DNA from: Bacteroidales bacterium UBA3743
Lineage (GTDB): Bacteria; Bacteroidota; Bacteroidia; Bacteroidales; Paludibacteraceae
Length of the DNA: 61,561 nt
Reading direction: 5' to 3'
Assembly: GCA_002371265.1 (NCBI GenBank)
Contig: DFGT01000015.1
Location: 70,174 to 131,734 of the forward strand
Under the pieces are notes generated by a model that saw nothing but the letters and a program-made list of their open reading frames with translations, ran no database searches and was not told the DNA's origin. Shown in pieces: positions 52,163 to 61,561 of the stretch (position 1 is its first letter; each line of letters begins with the position of its first letter). A program made the position numbers and the translations under genes.

Positions 52163-53389
52163 TTATTCTGCTGACTCTTCACTTTCCTCCGACGGATAAA
52201 AATCCTTACCATATCTGTCGAAAGTGAATGTTATTTTCACACCGAAATTCGTGTAACCCAAACTTTCTGCGATTCTTTGCTTTGTCGACATCTTCTGTCC
52301 GCTCAACACACTGGAATGTATCAAATAAGCAGGAAGTTCCGATTGGTCTTTTGGTTGCGACGTCTTCAAGAAATCATACACATCTTTATTCTTTGCATAC
52401 TGGATATTATCCTCATCTGAATCCGCCTTAAACTTGCTTCTGTACAACGCTTTGTCGAAGAACACTCCAGCATTGATGCTAAACTTATCGTTTAGCTGGA
52501 AACGATAGCCTGCATCAAGAGTAAACATAATCATAATCGGTTTGCTTGAAAACTGACCTTCAAAACGACTTTCCTTATCATTCAAACCAAGAGCCAAGCC
52601 ATGATTCATTACTGTATTATAAGCCGGCACCTCACAAGTGAAATCGCAATCCTTCAATGTCTGGTCGTATTTAAGTTTGATTGGCACACCAATCTTCAAA
52701 CCTGCGTGACCAAACAGATTGCCTGTCGCGTACGACAATGTGACAGGAACATCAAGCAACACAAGTTTGTTTATCTCCTCAATCTCTCCTACTTTATACT
52801 TGAAATTCAACTTGTCACCCTCATAATCCACATAGCTGTACTCATCATAGTAATCATTTCCGATGAACGTTCCTGTAGTGAAAGAGAAATTGATACCGAT
52901 CATGAATCCCCAATGATGGTTGAGATAGTAGTCGTACATCAGATGAACTCCTGGAGACATGGATACCTTACCCTCTCCCATTTCAGATTTATAGGTCATC
53001 CAAGTAGGTCCGAAAGTCATTCCTAAGCCTACATGGGAATGAGACTCATCTTTCACCTGTAACACCTCACGCTTTGTTGTATGAAGCTGGACTTTATAAG
53101 TGGAATCTACAAATATGGTTCGGTCAGTCGACAGTATCGGTGCATCTTCAAAGACACCGTAGTACGACAAGTCCTTCAGTGTAGACTGTTCGGTCTGGCC
53201 CAACGGTTCAAGAGGCACTGCAGGGTTCTTTCCCCAGATTGAATTCTCATAATTGAAAATCAAGCTGTCGACAAACGTTTTCTTTACGGCAGACTTTTCC
53301 GCTGCAACGGAAACAGTCGAACTATTCACCGCTGCAATCGCCAATGCCACAACGCATCTAAATCCTCTTATTATATCTTGTAGTCCCAT
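52163..53389 (-). CDS. Outer-membrane beta-barrel protein after a giant adhesin
   Basis: A 408-residue exported protein: an N-terminal hydrophobic stretch (VVALAIAAVNSSTVSVAA), an about 90-residue periplasmic segment, and a barrel with strands such as GLGMTFGPTWMTYKS, GFMIGINFSFTTGTFIG, LVLLDVPVTLSYATG, MIMFTLDAGYRFQLND and a last strand NFGVKITFTFDRYGKDF. It begins only 16 bases after the 2282-residue T9SS surface protein, so the two are one transcript. In gliding bacteria, giant T9SS adhesins pair with PorP/SprF barrels; sequence marks of that family are not evident, so a partner role is inference from position. Confidence 0.68.
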   Translation of the reverse strand: MGLQDIIRGFRCVVALAIAAVNSSTVSVAAEKSAVKKTFVDSLIFNYENSIWGKNPAVPLEPLGQTEQSTLKDLSYYGVFEDAPILSTDRTIFVDSTYKVQLHTTKREVLQVKDESHSHVGLGMTFGPTWMTYKSEMGEGKVSMSPGVHLMYDYYLNHHWGFMIGINFSFTTGTFIGNDYYDEYSYVDYEGDKLNFKYKVGEIEEINKLVLLDVPVTLSYATGNLFGHAGLKIGVPIKLKYDQTLKDCDFTCEVPAYNTVMNHGLALGLNDKESRFEGQFSSKPIMIMFTLDAGYRFQLNDKFSINAGVFFDKALYRSKFKADSDEDNIQYAKNKDVYDFLKTSQPKDQSELPAYLIHSSVLSGQKMSTKQRIAESLGYTNFGVKITFTFDRYGKDFYPSEESEESAE

Positions 53390-53405
53390 AATATTTCTTT
53401 CACTA

Positions 53406-56400
53406 TCATCTCACAATAAAACGTGCATCCAACATTCTATCATCAGCTTCGAAAATCAACACAAAATAATGTCCTTCTGGCAGAGTAGCGTCCAAATGAA
53501 TAGGATAAGACGTAGGCACAAAGTCCTTTACCATAATTCCCATTGCATCGTAAACCTCCACTCTCAAATTTCTCTTCTCTGCATCCGTAAACGGATAATC
53601 AATTACAAGAACTCCATCTGGTGACACTGGATTTGGATATATCTTCAGTTCCCTATCCTTGTCGACACAATATGTCTCAGACACATATTCTCTTCCAGTC
53701 GTTGATGTGACTTCCACATAGTAACAACCATTAAGTTTCTCTCCTTTTTTTCCTTCGTAGTACTCTTTAGTAGCTCCAGGAAGAGCCACTCCGTCTTTAT
53801 ACCATTGGTATGTCGCGAATTTCACATTGCCGATATTGTTGTTGCAGAACAAAGTGTATCCGAACTTATCCACAATGACAGGATAGCCCAAATCTTTCTC
53901 AACAACTATCTTAATCTCAACAAACGAATCGCATCCTTCTGCATTTACCAAAGTATCTCTTATCACCTTGCTGCGACGGAATGTCTCGCCTCCATAGACA
54001 ACCGAACTTTCTCCTGTGATAACCACAGAATTGTAAGTAGGTTTCTTCACATGGATCTTGTAATGCACAATACTGTCACAAAAATACTCATTTCCGTCAA
54101 TAATATGCACTTTTTTATAAATACATTGATAATCATCCACGTCTTCTTTGAATACAACAACTCCATTGTCAGGGTCGTTGACAACCACACTGTCACAATC
54201 AGACAATTCTATAGTTGGCGACTCTATACGTGGCAACACTACAATATGAACATTTACTGTGCTGTCGCAATCACACAACGTACTCTTTAAATCAAGTTGT
54301 ACGATAGTGTCATTGTAGTATATATCTCCATTTAATTCTACAAACTCACATCCCGAAATCACAGTATCTCGCTTTGTCGGATGTTTAATAACTATTTTCT
54401 GGACTTCTTTTATCGGACATCCATACTCTGTATAGCCAGCCTCATTAGTAACTATATGATCCTCATAATACATTCTGTCATTGTATAAAAGCGAATCACA
54501 GCCATATATTACCGGCATCACATTTTCTATTGTCTCGACAAATCTGAAATCAAAATAACGAATCAGACTATCACAACCAGCAACAGACTGATATATTACT
54601 GTATCTTTGTAATCTTCTGTATAGACTTTGCCATCATACATTATAGTATCTCCACATGTCTGACGGCTCACCGGGTCGTAAATCGGGTTGGCTACGGATA
54701 TATGGATGTGGTTCACCAAACTATCACAATCAGGATCTGAAACATAATGGATCACTTCTAATGTATCGACACTCGAAGTAAATATAGTTGGCGTTTCATC
54801 TCCGTAAAAAGTATACGAAACACTTTCACATCCAGAAAGACCTATTTTATCATACGTTGTATTTCGGATTGTGTATCGACGTAATGTGATCGAGCTGTCA
54901 CAATCACAGAATGAGTTGTTGTATTTCTTGTGGACAATATAATCCTGTGTCGACGTGAATGTGGTGTCGAGTGTCTCGTCGTAATAAGCCCCACAATTCA
55001 CAATTTCAACCGTATCCTTGACTGCTTCCGGCAAAATATGTATTGTGCGAACCACCACGCTGTCACATTTCCTATCACGTGGAATATTCATATACACCAC
55101 AGTATCCTTTGTGACGGTGCCCAACACGTGCTCCACGCCATCCACATTCTGCGTGAGCAAATATTTATGACAATAATACTCCTCTGGCATTCTTGTCGTA
55201 TCAGCAGACGTATTATGGGAAATGTGAATATCACGCTTCTGCAAATAATATCCATCAACTGTGATTCCGTGCAAAGTCTCACTCAACTGCTCCACCAAAA
55301 CTGTGTCACGAGTGATCTTCTGGAAATTCACATTGTCTAGATAGAAATCGCATGCATACAGAACAGTGTCCATCTTGTAGACGCGATTGTAAACATAGAT
55401 ATTCTTTTTAACGATACTGTCGCAGCCGTTTTTAGTAACCAAAGTATCAAATATAGTCAACGACTCCCCACCCTTCAACTTCTTGCCGTCAATCTCAAAT
55501 GAGTCGAGATAAACCTCATCAAACTCATACGCGTCACTGTTTGTCACATTCAAATTCACTTTGATGATGACACTGTCGCAATCACATACAGAAGACTTGA
55601 CTGTATCATAGAAGCTTACCGTCTCATGATAATATTTGCCGTCGACCTCACAGAATACAGAATCACATCCCGAATTATGGTAAACCGAATCGACGCGAGG
55701 AATAACAACTCTTAATTTTGCAGTGATAGCGGAATCACAACCTATGGTGTCTTTAAGCGTGATATAATCAGTATTAGTATAATTCTTTCCTCTATAAACG
55801 GCTCCTGACAAAATATTCTTTCCACAAAGTACTGTATCAATCAAATAATCAGTCAATTTATTGATTTTTACAATATACTTGATTGTGCTGTCACAAATAG
55901 AATTCTCTCTCGAGTAAACTTCTGTAAACACAGTGTCCTTAGTACAAACGATCTCCGAACCGTCACTCTTACGAACAGAAACAGTCTGGCATCCTGAAAT
56001 CGTAGTATCAAGTCGGACCGGTATACAATAAATGTCAACAAACATCTGCTTTGTATACATTCCATAAGAAGCTGTCAAAGTATCAGTGCCGACGGCAACA
56101 GGTTTAACTATGAATCCATCCTCACTTCTGACAACTTCAACAACCCCATTCTTTCCTGTCCATTTGATATCGGGATTAGCAACATTCACGTCGCCATAGT
56201 TCATCATTTTTGTGACATCATCGAAAACTGTTTTGTCGTCACTTTCAAAGAGCATCAATGGAGAAGAAGCCAAAACCGCCAATTTGTCATCACACAACGT
56301 ATTGTTCAACGTAGGATACATTCCTGCATTATTATTGAATCCTTCAATAGACAGTTTGGATATTTCTGTCGTCAACAATCCGGTGCCATTCATGCTTGGC

Positions 56401-59400
56401 AATACAGAAACCTGCTTGTCGTAGTAACAACTGTCAACTTTTCCAGTAACACTTCCAACAATCGCGTCTACATAAACTTCATTACGACATGACACATTGT
56501 TGAGATTCAAAGAAGTCTCAACATCAAAATTATCAGCAGACCCGACAATACCGCCAACGCAAGCGAAATCGGCAGATGGCGGACACTGAGATGATACCAT
56601 ACCATAATTGACACAATTTTTGATCAAGCCTTTGGAATCGTCATTCTTGGCTCCACCACAAATTCCTCCAATTCGTCGGTGTCCGTGTATCGTACCTAGG
56701 TTAATGCAACGAACAATATTGGAAGTGGTTGATCCGACAATTCCTCCAGTATAATATGGATTAGAATCAAGTGTGATTAAAATATTTCCAACATTTGCAC
56801 AATCCTCAATTCTAGCATTTGATTTACCACAAATGCCACCAACACAATCGGACAATGAAGTGACATTTGCATTGTTTATCACATTGCGAATAACAGGTTC
56901 ATTTCCATCTCTTTCGGCAGTCGCACTTGCGACGACACCTGAAACGTACATTTTTCCACTAACAACACCAGTCACTATCAAATTCTCAATAATAGCGCCC
57001 GACTCTATTTTTGCGAACAACGCCTGATAGTTGTTGTTCTGATTATTGATTGAAACCTTAATCGTATGGCAACCTCCATCGAAGACACCTTGGAATGGGT
57101 TTTCCTCACTAGCAATAGCTTTGGTGACTATTGTCAAAGCTGTACCATCACCCAAAATATCATTGTTCAATTTAAAATACTTATTGTACGACCAGTTGTT
57201 GGATTTTGCATTCACATAATATTTGTCTGTCACCTTGTTTGCCTCGATCATTTCAGCAAGTGACTTCAAATCATCCAGTCCATTGATCAAATAAGGATCT
57301 GCTTCCGAACCATCTCCAAAACTGAATGGGATAGCCGCTATTGTAATAAATGTTTCTCGCTCATCTCCAAATTCCGATTTTTGAGCTAAAATTGCAGGCA
57401 CATCTGTAGACGATTTCAAATCCGACAATTTATGGTATTCTTCGGCAAGATCAATTCCCCTAAGGACCAGCTGACCAGCTGTAAGAAGAGAAGGTGATGT
57501 TTGAACGTATGCAGACAACTCCTCGTTCTCAAAAGTAGTCAATATACCAAGCAATTCAGAATTTCGCATTTTCTTGACAAATGACGGAACATAAACAGCG
57601 GAAGCATCTTCTGAAAACAGTTCATACTCCACATCCGTCGCTGTGGTTGGGATAATATCAACTCCAATTGCAGCTCCATTAAATCCGTCAGTCATACATT
57701 TGCCATTACGTGTTATCTGAATATCATAATGACAATCCATATAAGAAAAACCTGAGAAATTCGATGAAAATATATACGGATAAGCCTCATATGTGCCACA
57801 AACACTACCATAATTTATCAGTCTGTTGAAAGCATAACTTACTGATATTCTTTCTGCATCACCAATCAAGCCAGCCGAAGCATATCCCTTAACATATCCA
57901 GAATTCACCAAATCTGAAATACGAGTATCACTATTTATTTCCGTCGCTTTTCCTATCACTCCACCAGCAATAGTAGAAGCTGTAATCGTACCGGCGTTAC
58001 ACAATCCATACAATTTTCCACCATCTGAATATCCGATCAAACCTCCTGCTATGGAACCTGAAATTTTAGCGCTATTGAAACAATTGTATATTTCACAATT
58101 ATATGCAACAGCACAAACGCCAGCCGCCAAATCGTTTCCTTCTACAAATCCAGATGTCTGCAAATCATGGATTGACGCATTTTCTGCAACAACAAATAAT
58201 GCAGCGTCGGCATCGGCATTAACGATATCCATCTTGATCGTATGACCATCTCCATCAAAATGTCCCATAAACTGTGTTGATCTGGTAGGAGAAAGGGCGA
58301 AATCAAGGCCATTAATGTTAGCGGTAACTTTGAAATATTTATTTTTTGACCATTCTTCTGCCGTTGCAAGAGAGTCCCTCAATTCCTCTAAATGGGAAAG
58401 ATTCGAAATCAGATACGGATTTTCTTCCGTTCCTGTTCCACCTCCAAACACATTCTTATATACTTTGATATGACGTGAAACAACAGCATCACCCAAATAT
58501 CCATAAATAACATCTTCTCCTGCGTTTAGTATCGTAGCAATGCCTTCCTCAGAAACCTCAAATGTTCCATTTTTAGATGTCCAGACGACACCATCAATCA
58601 TTCCACATGAAAATCCTGAAGCAATACTATCAAGACGTTCACCATCAGACACCATAATTGGAAGAGACGCCAGTTTTGCAATATCATCGTTTAGAGGAAG
58701 ATAAGGATAAAATCCCGGTTTTTGCAAAAAAGCCGGTTCATAACCTTTTGACAAAGCTGATTCATTATCAAGCCAATAACCGGCATCCTTATAATAGTAT
58801 AAAGGCAACTTACCAGATGTCAATACGCTATTAGGTAGACAATGAACAGAATCATTTGACACGAATTTTCCCAATGAAGCATCTGAATAAAGTCCACCTA
58901 TACAATTATATCCTAACGTTGTATTAAATTCAAAACTCTTAACAATTCGATTAGAAACATCAGAAGATAATGACAAACAATTTTGGAACGGGAATATCAT
59001 TGATGGAATATCATTGTATTCAGACACATTATAGCCTATCTCATCACTATAATAATAACCAACAATACCTGCCGAATTACCTTCTATTTCAGAAGATACA
59101 TATCCCATATTAACACACGAACACAAAGTGTTGTTCATCACAGTGATTCGTTTAGCCTTATATGTTCCTACAATACCTCCGATTCCTCCAATTTCACCAT
59201 CTTTTGCCAAAGATGCATTATTGCTAGATATGTCTCCTATATTAACACAATTTGAAATCTTCACAAATTCTGAAATACCAACAATACCTCCAACATTTCC
59301 ATAATCAGAATAAATAGCACCTGCATTAGTACAGTTATATAGTTCATTTACAACATTTTTATCTGTTGGTTCCGAATAGTATCCTACAATTCCTCCTACC

Positions 59401-60254
59401 ATAGGCGAACCAGACTCTATATTCATATAGTTGGAACAATCATTTACTTTGATTTTAGAAGAGGATTCTAAATAACCCAAAAGTCCACCTGTTCCATATC
59501 TTGACTCTTTTACATATAGTGTCTTCTTGGAACGATTTACCACATTCGACAAATTCAAGGATGTAGGACTATTTAAATAACCAACAACACCGCCTATTGA
59601 TCTAACAGACGAAGGAATTACATACTCCAAATCAACTGTCATATCCTTAAGTACAAAATCAGCCTTATAATTAACAACACCCACTACACCTCCAATACAT
59701 TCTGTATTTTCAGACATTGTATAAGACACCACTCCACTTATGTTACAATTAGATATCTCCACATTTCCATTGACTAATCCCGACAAAATACCACCATTCT
59801 TTGATGGCAATTTCGCATTTACATTTTTGAGATTAAGGTTTTTAATGACCGATCCATCACTCAAAATTGGAATCAATCCAGAATATTTAACTCCTTCATA
59901 TCCAGTAAATGTCAAACCATCAATAGTATATCCATTTCCTTCTATTCTTACTGGCACCGAGTAATCTGTTTGAACAGACGTGAATTCAACTCCTGCCATA
60001 TCAATATTTGAAGTCAACGTAATGCTAAATGTATCTCCTAATTCAGGACGAAAATCGTAAAAGTAATCATTAAACACTTCAAATGCGTCAACCAAATCTT
60101 TCGCTGATCCTATTTTATATGGATTTTGAGAATCCCACAGATCATATGGATCTATTTCTGCACGCACTTGATGCAATCCTAAATTCAACACCATTACGGC
60201 TAAAAATAGGAATCCCTTAATATATGATGATATATGATGAATTATCGTACACAT
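53406..60254 (-). CDS. Giant GLUG/CDS-repeat surface protein, T9SS cargo
   Basis: A 2282-residue exported protein. A signal peptide (GFLFLAVMVLNLGLHQVRA) is followed by three GLUG-type beta-helix modules, each opening with NPYLI or NPYKI and a TxNIDxxG segment (about residues 45, 605, 1000), containing many GGIVGxxxx units (GGVVGYLNS, GGIVGYYSE). Residues about 1440-2110 hold a different repeat of roughly 50-60 residues, each with a Cys-Asp-Ser (CDS) after a GxD or CD pair, at least 14 of them, which suggests Ca2+ or disulfide-stabilised stalk units. The chain ends with a T9SS type A sorting domain (YPNPVSPDGVLVIDYPF...). Likely an adhesin or cell-surface stalk protein. An outer-membrane barrel gene follows 16 bases later. 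Confidence 0.82.
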   Translation of the reverse strand: MCTIIHHISSYIKGFLFLAVMVLNLGLHQVRAEIDPYDLWDSQNPYKIGSAKDLVDAFEVFNDYFYDFRPELGDTFSITLTSNIDMAGVEFTSVQTDYSVPVRIEGNGYTIDGLTFTGYEGVKYSGLIPILSDGSVIKNLNLKNVNAKLPSKNGGILSGLVNGNVEISNCNISGVVSYTMSENTECIGGVVGVVNYKADFVLKDMTVDLEYVIPSSVRSIGGVVGYLNSPTSLNLSNVVNRSKKTLYVKESRYGTGGLLGYLESSSKIKVNDCSNYMNIESGSPMVGGIVGYYSEPTDKNVVNELYNCTNAGAIYSDYGNVGGIVGISEFVKISNCVNIGDISSNNASLAKDGEIGGIGGIVGTYKAKRITVMNNTLCSCVNMGYVSSEIEGNSAGIVGYYYSDEIGYNVSEYNDIPSMIFPFQNCLSLSSDVSNRIVKSFEFNTTLGYNCIGGLYSDASLGKFVSNDSVHCLPNSVLTSGKLPLYYYKDAGYWLDNESALSKGYEPAFLQKPGFYPYLPLNDDIAKLASLPIMVSDGERLDSIASGFSCGMIDGVVWTSKNGTFEVSEEGIATILNAGEDVIYGYLGDAVVSRHIKVYKNVFGGGTGTEENPYLISNLSHLEELRDSLATAEEWSKNKYFKVTANINGLDFALSPTRSTQFMGHFDGDGHTIKMDIVNADADAALFVVAENASIHDLQTSGFVEGNDLAAGVCAVAYNCEIYNCFNSAKISGSIAGGLIGYSDGGKLYGLCNAGTITASTIAGGVIGKATEINSDTRISDLVNSGYVKGYASAGLIGDAERISVSYAFNRLINYGSVCGTYEAYPYIFSSNFSGFSYMDCHYDIQITRNGKCMTDGFNGAAIGVDIIPTTATDVEYELFSEDASAVYVPSFVKKMRNSELLGILTTFENEELSAYVQTSPSLLTAGQLVLRGIDLAEEYHKLSDLKSSTDVPAILAQKSEFGDERETFITIAAIPFSFGDGSEADPYLINGLDDLKSLAEMIEANKVTDKYYVNAKSNNWSYNKYFKLNNDILGDGTALTIVTKAIASEENPFQGVFDGGCHTIKVSINNQNNNYQALFAKIESGAIIENLIVTGVVSGKMYVSGVVASATAERDGNEPVIRNVINNANVTSLSDCVGGICGKSNARIEDCANVGNILITLDSNPYYTGGIVGSTTSNIVRCINLGTIHGHRRIGGICGGAKNDDSKGLIKNCVNYGMVSSQCPPSADFACVGGIVGSADNFDVETSLNLNNVSCRNEVYVDAIVGSVTGKVDSCYYDKQVSVLPSMNGTGLLTTEISKLSIEGFNNNAGMYPTLNNTLCDDKLAVLASSPLMLFESDDKTVFDDVTKMMNYGDVNVANPDIKWTGKNGVVEVVRSEDGFIVKPVAVGTDTLTASYGMYTKQMFVDIYCIPVRLDTTISGCQTVSVRKSDGSEIVCTKDTVFTEVYSRENSICDSTIKYIVKINKLTDYLIDTVLCGKNILSGAVYRGKNYTNTDYITLKDTIGCDSAITAKLRVVIPRVDSVYHNSGCDSVFCEVDGKYYHETVSFYDTVKSSVCDCDSVIIKVNLNVTNSDAYEFDEVYLDSFEIDGKKLKGGESLTIFDTLVTKNGCDSIVKKNIYVYNRVYKMDTVLYACDFYLDNVNFQKITRDTVLVEQLSETLHGITVDGYYLQKRDIHISHNTSADTTRMPEEYYCHKYLLTQNVDGVEHVLGTVTKDTVVYMNIPRDRKCDSVVVRTIHILPEAVKDTVEIVNCGAYYDETLDTTFTSTQDYIVHKKYNNSFCDCDSSITLRRYTIRNTTYDKIGLSGCESVSYTFYGDETPTIFTSSVDTLEVIHYVSDPDCDSLVNHIHISVANPIYDPVSRQTCGDTIMYDGKVYTEDYKDTVIYQSVAGCDSLIRYFDFRFVETIENVMPVIYGCDSLLYNDRMYYEDHIVTNEAGYTEYGCPIKEVQKIVIKHPTKRDTVISGCEFVELNGDIYYNDTIVQLDLKSTLCDCDSTVNVHIVVLPRIESPTIELSDCDSVVVNDPDNGVVVFKEDVDDYQCIYKKVHIIDGNEYFCDSIVHYKIHVKKPTYNSVVITGESSVVYGGETFRRSKVIRDTLVNAEGCDSFVEIKIVVEKDLGYPVIVDKFGYTLFCNNNIGNVKFATYQWYKDGVALPGATKEYYEGKKGEKLNGCYYVEVTSTTGREYVSETYCVDKDRELKIYPNPVSPDGVLVIDYPFTDAEKRNLRVEVYDAMGIMVKDFVPTSYPIHLDATLPEGHYFVLIFEADDRMLDARFIVR

Positions 60255-60325
60255 ACTATAAAAACAAGCCCTTTGCTATTTATGATTTACTAATTGTCCA
60301 TTGCTATTTCGCACAACAGACAATA

Positions 60326-60333
60326 CAAAAATA
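60326..60333 (-). promoter_or_regulatory. -7 box for the giant surface protein
   Basis: TATTTTTG on the minus strand, 71 bases before the ATG at 60254. An 11-bp inverted repeat (TTTATCAACAA / TTGTTGATAAA, 60372-60405) lies about 40-75 bases upstream of it. Confidence 0.5.
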
Positions 60334-60507
60334 AATCAATCACTATTTTCAACAAAAACATACATAATAGTTTTATCAACAAACAGGCAAAAAATTGTTG
60401 ATAAATGGTCAAAATTGTTGAAATCTATCAGATTTATCTGAATTTTTCTAAATTTTATAGTGATAATTCTAATACATACTTAATAATTGACCACTTTTTC
60501 AAAAAAA

Positions 60508-60531
60508 AGAGACGTGATTGCTCACGTCTCT
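60508..60531 (-). terminator. Terminator of pckA
   Basis: AGAGACGTGA-TTGC-TCACGTCTCT, 10-bp stem and 4-nt loop, followed on the minus strand by eight T. Confidence 0.9.
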
Positions 60532-60562
60532 TATATTTAAGCTATTGTTTAATAGCGTTTGA

Positions 60563-61561
60563 TTACAACTTTGGTCCAGCAGCAACAAGAGCCTTACCAG
60601 CAGCGTTGCCTGTGTACTTCTCAAAGTTCTTGATGAAACGACCAGCCAAATCCTTTGCCTTAGTCTCCCACTCAGATGCGTTTGCGTAAGTGTCACGAGG
60701 GTCAAGGATAGCAGGGTTAACATTTGGAAGAGCTGTTGGAACCTCGAAGTCGAACATAGGGATCTTCTTAGTCTGAGCCTTCAAGATTGAACCATCAAGG
60801 ATAGCGTCGATGATACCACGAGTATCAGGAATTGAGATACGCTTACCTGTTCCGTTCCATCCAGTGTTAACCAAATATGCCTTAGCACCAGACTTCTTCA
60901 TCTTCTTAACTAGCTCCTCTGCATACTTAGTTGGGTGCAACTCAAGGAATGCCTGACCGAAACAAGCTGAGAATGTTGGAGTTGGCTCTGTGATACCACG
61001 CTCTGTACCAGCAAGCTTAGCTGTAAATCCTGATAGGAAGTAGTACTGAGTCTGCTCTGGAGTCAAGATTGATACTGGAGGCAATACTCCGAATGCATCA
61101 GCAGAAAGGAAGATAACGTTCTTTGCAGCTGGTGCAGATGAACCTGGCTGAATATTCTTGATGTGGTTGATTGGATAAGAAACACGAGTGTTCTCAGTCA
61201 CGCTCTTATCGTTGAAGTCGATCTTACCATCCTTAGATACAGTTACGTTCTCAAGAAGTGCGTTGCGCTTGATAGCACCGTAGATATCTGGCTCATGCTC
61301 CTTTGAAAGACCGATAACCTTAGCGTAGCATCCACCCTCTAGGTTGAATACACCCTCGTCATCCCAACCGTGCTCGTCATCACCGATAAGCTTACGCTTT
61401 GGATCTGTAGAAAGTGTTGTCTTACCTGTACCAGAAAGACCGAAGAAGATAGCTGTGTTCTCACCATTCATATCACAGTTTGCTGAACAGTGCATTGAAG
61501 CGATACCCTGTAGAGGCAAGTAGTAGTTCTGCATTGAGAACATACCCTTCTTCATCTCACC
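60563..61561 (-). CDS. pckA: Phosphoenolpyruvate carboxykinase (ATP), 3' part
   Basis: The C-terminal about 332 residues of ATP-type PEPCK, cut by the window's right edge; the true start lies beyond it. The ATP P-loop GLSGTGKTTLS, metal-binding LIGDDEHGWDDEGVFNLEGGCYAK and NTRVSYPINHI are present, and the C terminus is intact. In rumen and gut Bacteroidales this enzyme fixes CO2 onto PEP to make oxaloacetate and ATP. Together with the Na+-pumping decarboxylase at 45-48 kb, it sits at the PEP-oxaloacetate-pyruvate node. Confidence 0.95.
   Translation of the reverse strand, partial: GEMKKGMFSMQNYYLPLQGIASMHCSANCDMNGENTAIFFGLSGTGKTTLSTDPKRKLIGDDEHGWDDEGVFNLEGGCYAKVIGLSKEHEPDIYGAIKRNALLENVTVSKDGKIDFNDKSVTENTRVSYPINHIKNIQPGSSAPAAKNVIFLSADAFGVLPPVSILTPEQTQYYFLSGFTAKLAGTERGITEPTPTFSACFGQAFLELHPTKYAEELVKKMKKSGAKAYLVNTGWNGTGKRISIPDTRGIIDAILDGSILKAQTKKIPMFDFEVPTALPNVNPAILDPRDTYANASEWETKAKDLAGRFIKNFEKYTGNAAGKALVAAGPKL

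Larger units (their letters stand above)
60255..60562. other. Gap between giant surface protein and pckA
   Basis: 308 bases without a gene. It holds the surface-protein promoter (60326-60333), the inverted repeat with DnaA-box-like arms (60372-60405) and the pckA terminator (60508-60531). Confidence 0.6.

Noticed and set aside
60372..60405. Replication origin
   Set aside because: Only two imperfect DnaA-like sites, no A/T-rich repeats or dnaA/dnaN/gidA genes.

Overview
The window reads as a chromosomal segment of an anaerobic, fermentative member of the Bacteroidota, most likely order Bacteroidales. The support is: promoter -7 boxes of the form TAnnTTTG in front of many genes; an ATP synthase operon in the Bacteroidales order (beta-epsilon first, then a, c, b, delta, alpha, gamma); C-terminal type IX secretion (T9SS) sorting domains on secreted proteins; BspA-type leucine-rich repeats; and a Na+-pumping oxaloacetate decarboxylase with ATP-type PEP carboxykinase, typical of succinate/propionate fermenters. 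Genus cannot be fixed from the sequence alone.

Layout. 0-3.8 kb: a repeat-rich region with a MITE-like element at the left edge, a secreted YD-repeat protein, a palindromic repeat array and two tandem copies of one ECF sigma factor gene with similar leaders. 3.8-10.8 kb: rRNA methyltransferase, M48 membrane protease, an unknown protein, a Fic AMP-transferase, and a translationally coupled pair made of a DUF1848 cysteine-cluster protein and a methyltransferase-like protein fused to BspA LRRs with no signal peptide. 10.9-14.6 kb (minus strand): a Gabija anti-phage pair, gajA-gajB. 14.8-18.9 kb: Sel1 protein, a 42-unit heptanucleotide array, flavin reductase, GNAT, USP-like protein, 3'-5' exonuclease and YbaK deacylase. 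19-21.4 kb: a type II restriction-modification pair, then twelve copies of a 22-bp repeat. 21.8-23.4 kb: a prophage remnant with a phage membrane protein and a 5'-truncated MuF/minor-head protein carrying a C-terminal nuclease-toxin-like domain. 23.5-30 kb: secreted pectate lyase and GH43 arabinanase (both T9SS cargo) around a DUF4230 protein, then an outer-membrane protein. 30.4-37.7 kb: the complete ATP synthase operon, with two hairpins between atpB and atpE. 37.9-42.2 kb: Dabb protein, DsbD, nitroreductase and a second YD-repeat protein. 42.4-45.1 kb: UDP-glucose dehydrogenase, a Crp/Fnr regulator and a 51-codon fragment of an AAA ATPase gene. 45.2-48.7 kb: oadG-oadA-oadB. 48.9-52.1 kb: PAP2 phosphatase, TruA, SerB and a small unknown protein. 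52.2-60.3 kb: a 2282-residue T9SS surface protein followed by an outer-membrane barrel gene. 60.6 kb to the end: the 3' part of pckA, cut by the window edge.

How the genes fit together. pckA and oadGAB interconvert C4 and C3 acids and pump Na+, while the ATP synthase c subunit lacks the Na+ ligands of Na+-coupled rings, so the two bioenergetic modules probably use different ions. Gabija and R-M form a defence cluster beside dead phage DNA. Pectate lyase and GH43 would cooperate on pectin with arabinan side chains.

The least explained items are the dispersed hairpin element with a compensatory base change, the heptamer array that grows out of one copy of it, the DUF1848 plus methyltransferase-LRR pair, the truncated phage toxin, and the duplicated sigma factor leaders. 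No CRISPR array, tRNA or rRNA gene was recognised.
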